Source: CBDUBU01 sp965365465 | GTDB lineage: Bacteria > Bacteroidota > Rhodothermia > Rhodothermales > DASSAV01 | Assembly: GCA_965365465.1 (NCBI GenBank) | Contig: CBDUBU010000089.1 | Span: forward strand, 1-13,780 | Length of the DNA stretch: 13,780 nucleotides | Direction: 5' to 3' | The notes under the pieces: generated by a model | Told to the model about the DNA's origin: nothing | Databases searched by the model: none | Seen by the model: the letters and a program-made list of their open reading frames with translations, nothing else | Translations under genes and position numbers: made by a program | Shown: piece after piece, positions 6,126-12,428 of the stretch | Numbering within the stretch: position 1 is the stretch's first letter | Layout: each line of letters begins with the position of its first letter

Positions 6126-7526
6126 TCAGACGACGTACTTATCCCAGTACCCGTAGCGTTCCGTTATCAGACCGCGCGGAAGCGAGAGGGCTGCCGTCGC
6201 GAGGCCGCAGGCAAGCCCGTTGATCTGGCTCAAGAGGGTTCCGCCGCCCAGAAACCAGGGCAGCAGGGAGATGGCCAGTCCAAGCGCCACGTTCAGATAC
6301 CGTCCGGCTCGGATAACCTCGGCCATGGAGATCACGGCAACGACGACGACCAGCGAGCCGCCCAGGTGAAACACCGTAGCGACAGGTTTTTCCAGGGCAA
6401 AGACGCCGGGCGCGGCCATGAGCCAGCTGCCGATGGCGGCGGAAGCGGCCAGCGTCCACGGAATGCTTATGCCCCACACGGAAGCCCTTGCCACTTTTCC
6501 GGGGTGTTCCGGCAGGTCCATGATCTCCGGAGAGCGACTGTCTTTTCCTTCTCCTTCCACGGAGACGCCCTTCCAGAATGATTCCCACAGGGGCAGGCCC
6601 TTTCGCCGGGCCTGAATCAACGCCTGCACCATAGCCGCCACCTCGTCAATCTGAAGCGGAATCATCGGGAGCATGAGTCCTGCCGCAAGGAGGCAGAGCG
6701 TACACCAGTGCCCCACCACCACGGGCTGTGAGATCACCAGCAGGATGTGGACGAGGCCGAGGGGAATCACGAGAATCCCGAAGAAGGCCACCATCCAGGG
6801 CATCGTGCGCCAGCGGGCCGGACTGCCCATCCAGCCCATGAGGAACTCGAACGTGTAGGCTGTAGCGCCGAGCGCGCCGTCAGAGATCGGCCACATGTGG
6901 GACATGTCCGAGTCCAGCACACGCCGGGTGCTTTCTCCGAAGAACGGGTCCCATACCGCGTCGATGTAGCCGAGCTGATAGGCGCCGAGCGCGCGCGAAG
7001 TCATCCAGCCCAGGAAGGCCAGCAGGATCATGATGCTGCGCTGCGGCCAGCTCGAAGGATTATAACTCCAGCCCTGCGGCGTCTCCGGACCCATCTTCAT
7101 GTACATGACCATGTTCGGCATACCGGGAATCAGGATCGTGAGCGCGATCACGAGCGCCCCGACGAGCGTGCCGTTGAGGTAGGCAGCCGCAGCCGGCGCC
7201 CAGAACAGGACAGGGGCCAGGGTGATCCAGATGCCGACGAAGCACGCGGCCCACAGGCTGTAGGGCCGGTTCGGGCGAAGCGAGCGCCACCCGAAAAAAA
7301 GCAGCGCCAGCCCGCTGAGGATGTCGCTCCAGGTCATCGCGGCCACGCGGGCCGCCGTCGAGAGCCAGAGATCGCGCCCTCCGCTCGGCATCACCGGCGC
7401 TTTTCCGTACCCGAAGGTGAGCGGCGCCGCCATCATCCAGACGCCGAGGATAAGCAGCAGCCAGTAGACCCAGAGCGTCTGCATATAGTGCATATGCAAC
7501 ATCTGGCGGCGCTCGTCATGGGTCAT
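6126..7526 (-). CDS. Membrane protein: SPW repeats flanking a VKOR-like thiol oxidoreductase core
   Basis: A 466-residue polytopic membrane protein. The N-terminal part (about 18-130) has two SPW-like units (WMMAAPLTFGY, GIWITLAPVLF). The core (about 160-290) resembles vitamin K epoxide reductase: WDPFFG then VLDSDMS...WPISDGALGATAY and the helix-borne HWCTLCL with the CxxC pair C275/C278. The C-terminal part (about 348-452) is another SPW pair (GSWLMAAPGVF, then LLPWFLGG). VKOR enzymes pass electrons between quinone and thiols; here the loop cysteines that normally relay them are absent, so coupling may need a partner. The ATG at 7526 has GAGGAG nine bases upstream and begins with a family-like MTHDERRQ. 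An ATG at 7706 would add 60 His/Gln/Gly-rich residues and leave only a 25-bp gap to the upstream copper-storage-like gene; this longer start is possible. The pair looks like one operon. Confidence 0.82.
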   Translation of the reverse strand: MTHDERRQMLHMHYMQTLWVYWLLLILGVWMMAAPLTFGYGKAPVMPSGGRDLWLSTAARVAAMTWSDILSGLALLFFGWRSLRPNRPYSLWAACFVGIWITLAPVLFWAPAAAAYLNGTLVGALVIALTILIPGMPNMVMYMKMGPETPQGWSYNPSSWPQRSIMILLAFLGWMTSRALGAYQLGYIDAVWDPFFGESTRRVLDSDMSHMWPISDGALGATAYTFEFLMGWMGSPARWRTMPWMVAFFGILVIPLGLVHILLVISQPVVVGHWCTLCLLAAGLMLPMIPLQIDEVAAMVQALIQARRKGLPLWESFWKGVSVEGEGKDSRSPEIMDLPEHPGKVARASVWGISIPWTLAASAAIGSWLMAAPGVFALEKPVATVFHLGGSLVVVVAVISMAEVIRAGRYLNVALGLAISLLPWFLGGGTLLSQINGLACGLATAALSLPRGLITERYGYWDKYVV

Positions 7527-7731
7527 CTCGTGCTGCTCCTCGCCGCCGCCGTCCTGCTTTTGCCTCCCTTGCGACCGGGCTTCATGAACCGCCATCGGGC
7601 GCGTGACGCCACGCAGCGCCATGCCTGGCTGTTTGCCGTTTCTGTGTTGCTGCTCCTCGCCGCCCGCTTCCCCGTGCGAACCTTCCTGCCCGTGTTCGTC
7701 TTTCATGGCGCCTTACCGTCTGGGTTCGGGT

Positions 7732-8142
7732 TCAAGCCAGCGCCCTGGTCTGCTGGAGCAGCCGGTTGCAGCTTTCTTCGCAGCGCCGGCAGCTTTCCAT
7801 GCAGATGCGGCAGTGTTCGTGCTTGTCGGCGTGCCCTTCGCATTCATCGCCGCAGATCCGGCACATCATCGCCAGGGTTTCCACCTGAGAAGTTATCACC
7901 TGCCATTCCGGTTGTGTCTGGCGTGAAAGCAGGCTGCCAGTCGCCACACAGAGACTGGCGCAATCCAGATTGAGACGGATACACCGGGTCATCATCTGTA
8001 CGTTCTGCTCTCCCAGGCAGGCATCGGCGCAGGCCGTGCAGGTCTGGGCGCACTCAAAACAGTGTTCGATACATTGGGCGAGCATCTGCACATCCATTTT
8101 CGGCGCGGCAGGATGCGTTTCGATCATTGCTTGTGCTTGCAT
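7732..8142 (-). CDS. Four-helix-bundle copper-binding (Csp/DUF326-type) protein
   Basis: A 136-residue Cys-rich protein of the copper storage protein family, in which cysteines pointing into a four-helix bundle hold many Cu(I) ions. Seventeen cysteines are visible, mostly spaced CxxxC or CxxC along helices: 24, 28, 31, 35, 38, 42, then 54, 61, 65, then 94, 97, 101, then 111, 114, 118, 121, 125. Histidines at 104, 108 and 110 lie where some family members have an access site. There is no signal peptide, so it resembles cytosolic Csp3 more than exported Csp1. The ATG at 8142 is preceded by GAGGAGAGGA at good spacing. It is followed by the SPW/VKOR-like membrane gene on the same strand. Copper storage is inferred from the family; other soft-metal or thiol roles are possible. 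Confidence 0.9.
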   Translation of the reverse strand: MQAQAMIETHPAAPKMDVQMLAQCIEHCFECAQTCTACADACLGEQNVQMMTRCIRLNLDCASLCVATGSLLSRQTQPEWQVITSQVETLAMMCRICGDECEGHADKHEHCRICMESCRRCEESCNRLLQQTRALA

Positions 8143-8602
8143 GGTTCTATTCCTCTCCTCAGATTATTGAGATGAACTACGCACCTACCTGTCCTTCAAC
8201 GTATCGAGGAGGCCCTGTTCTTTGCGCCCGGTAACGATGCCGGAAATTGAGAGGGCGGGAGATGGCAGTACGGCAGAGCCATTCGTACAGCTTATATGAA
8301 ACGATTGCGCTTACGGCACAAAAATACGCATTCGGCGCACCTATTCATACTGCACTGATTTCACGGGATCGGCGCGGGCTGCCTGGAGGCTTGACAGTTC
8401 ACCGTCAGTAGAGCGCGGCGTGGAGACCCTTCTGGCGCAAGCAGACTGTGACGCTTTTCTTTGCCTGCGCCGGGCGGCGCATCTTGCGCAAGTGTCAAAT
8501 CTTTTATTCATTACAGGATAGCGCGTCGCAATGGAGCAGATACGGAATGGCAGCGTAAACACGAAGTGAGCGTCAGGTTTGCGCGGGCAAAAAAACAGAG
8601 CC
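8143..8602. other. Divergent spacer between the copper-storage-like and protease/TPR genes
   Basis: About 460 bp with no supported gene. It must hold the promoters of both divergent neighbours. The strongest local structure is a 6-bp hairpin directly followed by a 10-bp palindrome at 8466-8492 (listed separately). No clear CsoR- or CueR-type operator was recognised. Confidence 0.55.
8466..8492. promoter_or_regulatory. Adjacent hairpin and palindrome upstream of the protease/TPR gene
   Basis: TGCGCC (8466-8471) and GGCGCA (8476-8481) form a perfect 6-bp stem with a GGGC loop. The perfect palindrome CTTGCGCAAG (8483-8492) follows two bases later. The position, about 110 bp before the next plus-strand start, would suit an operator. 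No matching regulator is encoded in the window. Confidence 0.3.
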
Positions 8603-10354
8603 ATGGCTGGCATGAGAAACGTCTGGAGGGTCGGGTTGGCGCTGGTCTGGCTGCTGAGTCCGGGACGGCAGGCCGTGCAGGCATACTCCAACGATGCCCA
8701 TCTTCAATTGCTGAGCGCCCTGGAGCAGTCCGTCGTTGCCGTGGGGGCTCCTTTCGAGCTGCGCGTCGAGGCCTATGCGTCGCCGTCTTCAGATTCTCTG
8801 GCCGACGAAATCGAGCGGCAGGTTCGCGCCCTTCGTTTTGCCGACAGCCTCACGCAGATAGAACTGATACGGAGCACGTTGAATCGGGAGGAGGTGCGTC
8901 TGGACGACGAGGGGGCGCCGGTGTTGAAACTGACCTATCGTTTCGTTCTGCGAGCGCTGCAAGACGGGGCGCTGACGATGCCGGCGCTGACGATGCGCTG
9001 GCGTGGGCGCGAATACCGGACGCTTTCGCACCCGCTTACCGCTTATACCGTAAGCCGCTCTTTCTATGACGCCGGGAAGAGCGTTTTTCCGGTCGTGGCA
9101 GAGCATGATACACGAAGCCTTCCTTTCACACGAATCGGGTCGGCTTTCCTGATTGCGCCGGATGCCGTGGTTACGAGTTTTCACGTAGTCATGGATGCAG
9201 CCCGTGTTTACCTGATACTTCCGAATGGGCGGCGGGTAGTAGTGAGAAAGGCATGGGCCATCGATCCGGCGCGTGACGTAGCCGTGCTCTATGTGAATCC
9301 TGAATTAACGGAAAAGCTGGGGCTTGCGCCGCTGGCGCTGGCGCCGGTGAGGGGCGCTGTGGACTACGAACGCAGGCCCGATCCGGAGAGCGAAGTGGTC
9401 TTTACGTATGGCTGGCCCGGCGGTGTGCAGCGGAGCACGGCAGGGGTTTTCTATCCGAGCGTCAATATCGAGCGCCACCAAGCGTTGTGGATTTCCGGGA
9501 ATCCGGTTCGGCCCGGCGACAGCGGCGGGCCGCTGCTCGACCGGAAGGGGCGCGTCCTGGGCGTTGTTGCGTCCGGGACCGTGGCCTATCCGAATGCGGA
9601 TGTGCTGCACGAGGAAGTAAGCATCGCAAGCGATCCGCGCCCGGCCGTCGGGCAGAAGCCTTTGCGGAAGCGGCCCCGTTCCCTGAGATCTCTGCTTCGG
9701 GATCCCGCCGTAGCGAACCAGCCGCAGGCCCATGCGCTGCGACTTTCCGCGCAAGTACAGATTGGCTTGCACCGGCATCCGGCGCTCGCTGATGAACTGG
9801 CTACGCTGGACAATGACATCGCGCGTTCACCCGGAGACGCTAACCTGTACTTTGTCAGAGGCGTGCTGTATCAGATGCTCGGCACGCCGGATCAGGCGGT
9901 GGCTGCCTATCAGGCGGCGCTGAATGCTTTTCAGGGACACTTTCCTGCCGCCTATATGCTGGCGCTGCACACGCTCCGGCGCGACGATCACACGGAGGCT
10001 GAACGCCTGTTCACTTTGATTGCCCGCTACGAGCCGTATACGCACCTCGCGGCCTTCGGGCTGGCGCAGTCCTACATGGGGCTGCATCGCTACGAGGAAG
10101 CCCTGATGCACTTGCAAAAGGTTATCCGCTACAACCCGGACTTTGCGCCTGCCGCGTTCTACATGGCTCGCTGTTATCTTGCGCTGGGAGACGAAGCACG
10201 CGCCCGGCAACTGGTCGCCAAGCTCGTCGGCCTCCATTCACCCTGGGCCTCGATGCTCCGGCAGGCGCTTCGTTACCCTGCGTTGCGGCCGCCGGCCTTG
10301 CGTACGCTTCCTCGCGCTTCCCTGCCGGCGGAACCTCCTGCTCCGGCTCTCTAA
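8603..10354 (+). CDS. Exported trypsin-like serine protease with BatD-like N-terminal region and C-terminal TPRs
   Basis: A 583-residue protein in three parts. After a signal peptide (MAGMRNVWRVGLALVWLL, ending near QAVQA), residues about 35-155 resemble the Ig-like repeats of BatD/oxygen-tolerance proteins: SVVAVGAPFELRV, then LTYRFVLRALQDGALTMPAL, then a closing strand near LTAYTV. Residues about 175-325 are a trypsin/HtrA-like protease: TSFHVV with H194, DPARDVAVLYV with D225, and RPGDSGGPLL with S307, so the triad is complete. After a basic linker (KPLRKRPRSLRSLLRD), residues about 405-540 form TPR helices (ANLYFVRGVLYQMLG, AFYMARCYLALGDEARA). It is likely periplasmic or surface-located; TPRs may hold partners or substrates. 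The start is the ATG at 8603, chosen for the signal peptide; another ATG is at 8612 and a TTG at 8579. The protease call is firm; the BatD likeness is weaker. Confidence 0.88.
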   Translation: MAGMRNVWRVGLALVWLLSPGRQAVQAYSNDAHLQLLSALEQSVVAVGAPFELRVEAYASPSSDSLADEIERQVRALRFADSLTQIELIRSTLNREEVRLDDEGAPVLKLTYRFVLRALQDGALTMPALTMRWRGREYRTLSHPLTAYTVSRSFYDAGKSVFPVVAEHDTRSLPFTRIGSAFLIAPDAVVTSFHVVMDAARVYLILPNGRRVVVRKAWAIDPARDVAVLYVNPELTEKLGLAPLALAPVRGAVDYERRPDPESEVVFTYGWPGGVQRSTAGVFYPSVNIERHQALWISGNPVRPGDSGGPLLDRKGRVLGVVASGTVAYPNADVLHEEVSIASDPRPAVGQKPLRKRPRSLRSLLRDPAVANQPQAHALRLSAQVQIGLHRHPALADELATLDNDIARSPGDANLYFVRGVLYQMLGTPDQAVAAYQAALNAFQGHFPAAYMLALHTLRRDDHTEAERLFTLIARYEPYTHLAAFGLAQSYMGLHRYEEALMHLQKVIRYNPDFAPAAFYMARCYLALGDEARARQLVAKLVGLHSPWASMLRQALRYPALRPPALRTLPRASLPAEPPAPAL

Positions 10355-10416
10355 GCCGGGATGCCCGTTGCAGCAGCGTCTTGCTTCGTGAACTACCGTA
10401 GAAGACGTTGTTTTTT
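10343..10416 (+). terminator. Two hairpins after the protease/TPR gene, the second followed by a T run
   Basis: CCGGCT (10343-10348) and AGCCGG (10354-10359) form a perfect hairpin across the stop codon. Downstream, AGCGTCTTGCT (10375-10385) pairs with AGAAGACGTT (10400-10409), allowing one G-U pair and one bulged G, and is followed by G and six T (10411-10416). The second hairpin fits an intrinsic terminator for the protease/TPR gene and separates it from the PUR-like gene. Confidence 0.6.
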
Positions 10417-10447
10417 GCAGGAATCGTTTGCATATTCTCCGGAAAGG

Positions 10448-10476
10448 TTACAGGATTGTCATATCTGCTTTATACG
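10448..10476 (+). promoter_or_regulatory. Possible promoter of the PUR-like gene
   Basis: TTACAG (10448-10453) and TATACG (10471-10476) are separated by 17 bp and lie about 55 bp before the ATG, downstream of the terminator-like hairpin. The match to a sigma-70 consensus is partial, and the Bacteroidota -33/-7 type was not recognised here. Confidence 0.3.
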
Positions 10477-10494
10477 ATAGTGGTATTAAACCCA

Positions 10495-10518
10495 TCCCCA
10501 CGGCCGGGGAGTTAAGGA
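10495..10518 (+). promoter_or_regulatory. Leader hairpin and ribosome binding site of the PUR-like gene
   Basis: TCCCC (10495-10499) pairs with GGGGA (10506-10510) across ACGGCC. TTAAGGA (10512-10518) follows immediately and is a good Shine-Dalgarno about ten bases before the ATG at 10529. A stem touching the ribosome site could affect translation. Confidence 0.4.
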
Positions 10519-10528
10519 CGGACGATTA

Positions 10529-10963
10529 ATGAATTACGAACAGGGTAACCGAAACCGCTTCTACAGTGAGCGAGATTATCAGCATTCCGACCGAGACCAT
10601 CAGGATGACTCCGGAGACGACGACGACTATCGCGACCGCCGAGGCAGAAGTCATTATCGCGACGAGATTTACTCCAGGAGAGTGCCGGCCGGCAAGCGCA
10701 CGTATTTTTTCGATGTGAAAACCACGCGCTCCGGCGAAGATTTTTTCGTGACGATAACAGAGAGCAAGCGCATCGACGAAAACCGCTACGAAAAGCACAA
10801 GATTTTTTTGTACAAGGAAGATTTCGGCAAGTTTCTCTCTGCCATGCACGAGGTAGTCCAGCACGTCAAGGAGAAGTGCCTGCCGGACTATGACTTTCGG
10901 GACCTGCCGGACCTTACCGTGGAGCCTGAAGGCGACGACATGGAATCGAGGTACGACTACTGA
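10529..10963 (+). CDS. PUR-alpha-like nucleic-acid-binding protein (DUF3276 type)
   Basis: A 144-residue protein with a single PUR domain at about 52-120. The hallmark strands and helix are visible: GKRTYFFDVKTTRSGEDFF, VTITESKR, YEKHKIFLYKEDFGKFL and the helix ending in LPDYDF. This small family is typical of Bacteroidota and is expected to bind single-stranded DNA or RNA; the cellular target is not established from sequence. The first 50 residues are a low-complexity, strongly charged tail rich in D, R, Y and H (DDSGDDDDYRDRRGR), likely disordered and possibly RNA-contacting. The C-terminus is acidic. A clear TTAAGGA precedes the ATG. The gene ends only 12 bp from the end of the convergent peroxiredoxin gene, with no room for a terminator between them. 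Confidence 0.92.
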   Translation: MNYEQGNRNRFYSERDYQHSDRDHQDDSGDDDDYRDRRGRSHYRDEIYSRRVPAGKRTYFFDVKTTRSGEDFFVTITESKRIDENRYEKHKIFLYKEDFGKFLSAMHEVVQHVKEKCLPDYDFRDLPDLTVEPEGDDMESRYDY

Positions 10964-10975
10964 AGCGTGCAGGCG

Positions 10976-11566
10976 TCAGCGGGTTTCGCGCAGATCTTCG
11001 ATAGCGGCCAGCACCGTCTTGCTGTCGGCGGCTGCGTCCACCTCTGTGTTTTTGAAGGCTATTTTGCCGTCGAGGCCGATGATGAAGGTCCAGCGTGCGG
11101 AAGTGAGGTCGCGTGTAAGCGTAACCTCCTCTCCATCGACGGTCTGAGTAATGGCTCCGCCCTCGCGCAGGGGAACGCCAAACTTCCGCGCCACCGCGCC
11201 GGAAGTGTCGGAGAGCAAGGGGAAGTTGAGGCGGTGCGCCTTCCTGAAGACCTCCAGGTTGGCGAGGCGGTCGCCGCTGACGCCTACCACTTCGGCGCCC
11301 ATGCCGGTGAGCTTTGAGCGATCGTCACGGAAGCTGCAAGCCTGCTTCGTACACCCGCCCGTCATGGCGGCAGGATAGAAGTAAACGACAAGAATCTTCT
11401 TCCCCACCACCTCGTCTGAACGCCAGACCTCGCCGTTGTCGGCGACGGCTTCAAAGGCAGGGGCCGCATCGCCCACTTGCAGCACAGCATTCTGGGCTGC
11501 GGCCTGTTGCACGCCAGTTCCAAGCGCCAGACAGAGAAGAAGCGTTGTGATGCAGCAGCGCGTCAT
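10976..11566 (-). CDS. Exported Bcp/PrxQ-type peroxiredoxin
   Basis: A 196-residue thiol peroxidase that reduces hydrogen peroxide and organic hydroperoxides. After a signal peptide (MTRCCITTLLLCLALGTG, ending near QAAAQ at 25), the AhpC/TSA domain shows LQVGDAAPAF at 29-38, YFYPAAMTGGCTKQAC at 62-77 and a FPLLSDTSG segment. C72 is the expected peroxidatic cysteine and C77 the resolving one; the five-residue spacing is the Bcp/PrxQ pattern. The family is usually cytosolic, so the signal peptide suggests a periplasmic form; its reductant would then be a periplasmic thioredoxin-like protein, not found here. It follows the RluA-like gene by 38 bp on the same strand and is probably co-transcribed. 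No Shine-Dalgarno is evident before the ATG. Confidence 0.92.
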   Translation of the reverse strand: MTRCCITTLLLCLALGTGVQQAAAQNAVLQVGDAAPAFEAVADNGEVWRSDEVVGKKILVVYFYPAAMTGGCTKQACSFRDDRSKLTGMGAEVVGVSGDRLANLEVFRKAHRLNFPLLSDTSGAVARKFGVPLREGGAITQTVDGEEVTLTRDLTSARWTFIIGLDGKIAFKNTEVDAAADSKTVLAAIEDLRETR

Positions 11567-11604
11567 GGCATTTCAGGGGTAAGTTGTGGTTCGCTCTCTG
11601 CAAT

Positions 11605-12285
11605 CTACGGGTTGTGTGCCCCGGCAGCAATCTCATGCTGCTTTTCTTTCTTGCCGCCAAAGGTACGCGCTGAAAAAATCTCCGGAAGCGCGGCGGCAAG
11701 GGTGAGCCGCTCTCCATTCTGGTGCGTAAACGAGATGTCCAGCGCGTGCAGCATGAGCCTCGGATAGTCCTCCTCCCGGCCCGGCGAACCGTACAACGGA
11801 TCTCCGGCGACGGGATGGCCAATGCTGTACAGATGAACGCGAATCTGGTGCCTTCTGCCGGTAATAGGGAATACATCGACCAGTGTGTAAGCCGGGCTGC
11901 GCTTCCGGACAGCGTACCGGGTCGCGCTGGGGTGACCCTTTGAAAAATCGACCCCCATCCGTCCTGAACCAAACTGGCGAATCGGTTGCTCGATCAGCCC
12001 CTCCTTTTTTGCCATCTCGTTGTGGACCACAGCGACGTAATGTTTGGCGATCTCATGTGAGGAAAACAGGTTGTTCAGGTAGCGGTGGGCATCGGCATTC
12101 TTTGCAAAGAGCACGATGCCGCTCGTCTCCTTGTCCAAGCGGTGAACTACGAAGAGTTTCTTTCCGGCAGCATCTTGCAGCGTGTTCAGCAGGCACTGGC
12201 TGTGAAAGCGCTCCGGTATGGTTGCCAGGCCGGCCGGTTTATCCACTGCCAGAAGTTCATCGTCTTCGTAAAGGAGGTGGGGCAT
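11605..12285 (-). CDS. RluA-family RNA pseudouridine synthase
   Basis: A 226-residue enzyme that isomerises uridine to pseudouridine in rRNA or tRNA. The catalytic motif HRLDKETSG is at 48-56 with D51 as the nucleophile. LLYEDDELLAVDKPAGL opens the fold, and TGRRHQIRVHL with HPVAGDPLYG near 142-165 closes the active site. There is no N-terminal S4 domain, so it is the short, catalytic-domain-only form, like RluA or TruC; the target uridine cannot be deduced. The ATG at 12285 is selected because the fold begins at once; no strong ribosome site is seen. A TACAAT-like -10 box lies on the minus strand at 12331-12336, without a convincing -35. The last residues (GGKKEKQHEIAAGAHNP) look like a non-conserved tail. 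Confidence 0.93.
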   Translation of the reverse strand: MPHLLYEDDELLAVDKPAGLATIPERFHSQCLLNTLQDAAGKKLFVVHRLDKETSGIVLFAKNADAHRYLNNLFSSHEIAKHYVAVVHNEMAKKEGLIEQPIRQFGSGRMGVDFSKGHPSATRYAVRKRSPAYTLVDVFPITGRRHQIRVHLYSIGHPVAGDPLYGSPGREEDYPRLMLHALDISFTHQNGERLTLAAALPEIFSARTFGGKKEKQHEIAAGAHNP

Positions 12286-12428
12286 AGCTGTGGATGTTTT
12301 CCTTTGTCCAGTATGATGCAGAGGGGCGCTATTGTAAGAAAAAACTGATTCAAAATATTGGAAGGCAAGGTTACGCCGGAGCAGCCTGCGGGTCTTTCAA
12401 AGGCAACGTCACCAGTCCTACCCGGCGT

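Noticed and set aside
6747..7973. 408-codon plus-strand open frame opposite the VKOR-like and copper-storage genes
   Set aside because: It crosses two well-supported minus-strand genes, and its charged, His-rich translation is what antisense of membrane-helix codons gives. The hydrophobic stretch at 7517-7730 is the antisense of the His/Gln-rich extension.
8341..8691. 116-codon minus-strand open frame in the spacer before the protease/TPR gene
   Set aside because: It runs into the signal-peptide region of that gene, lacks a ribosome site and has no domain.
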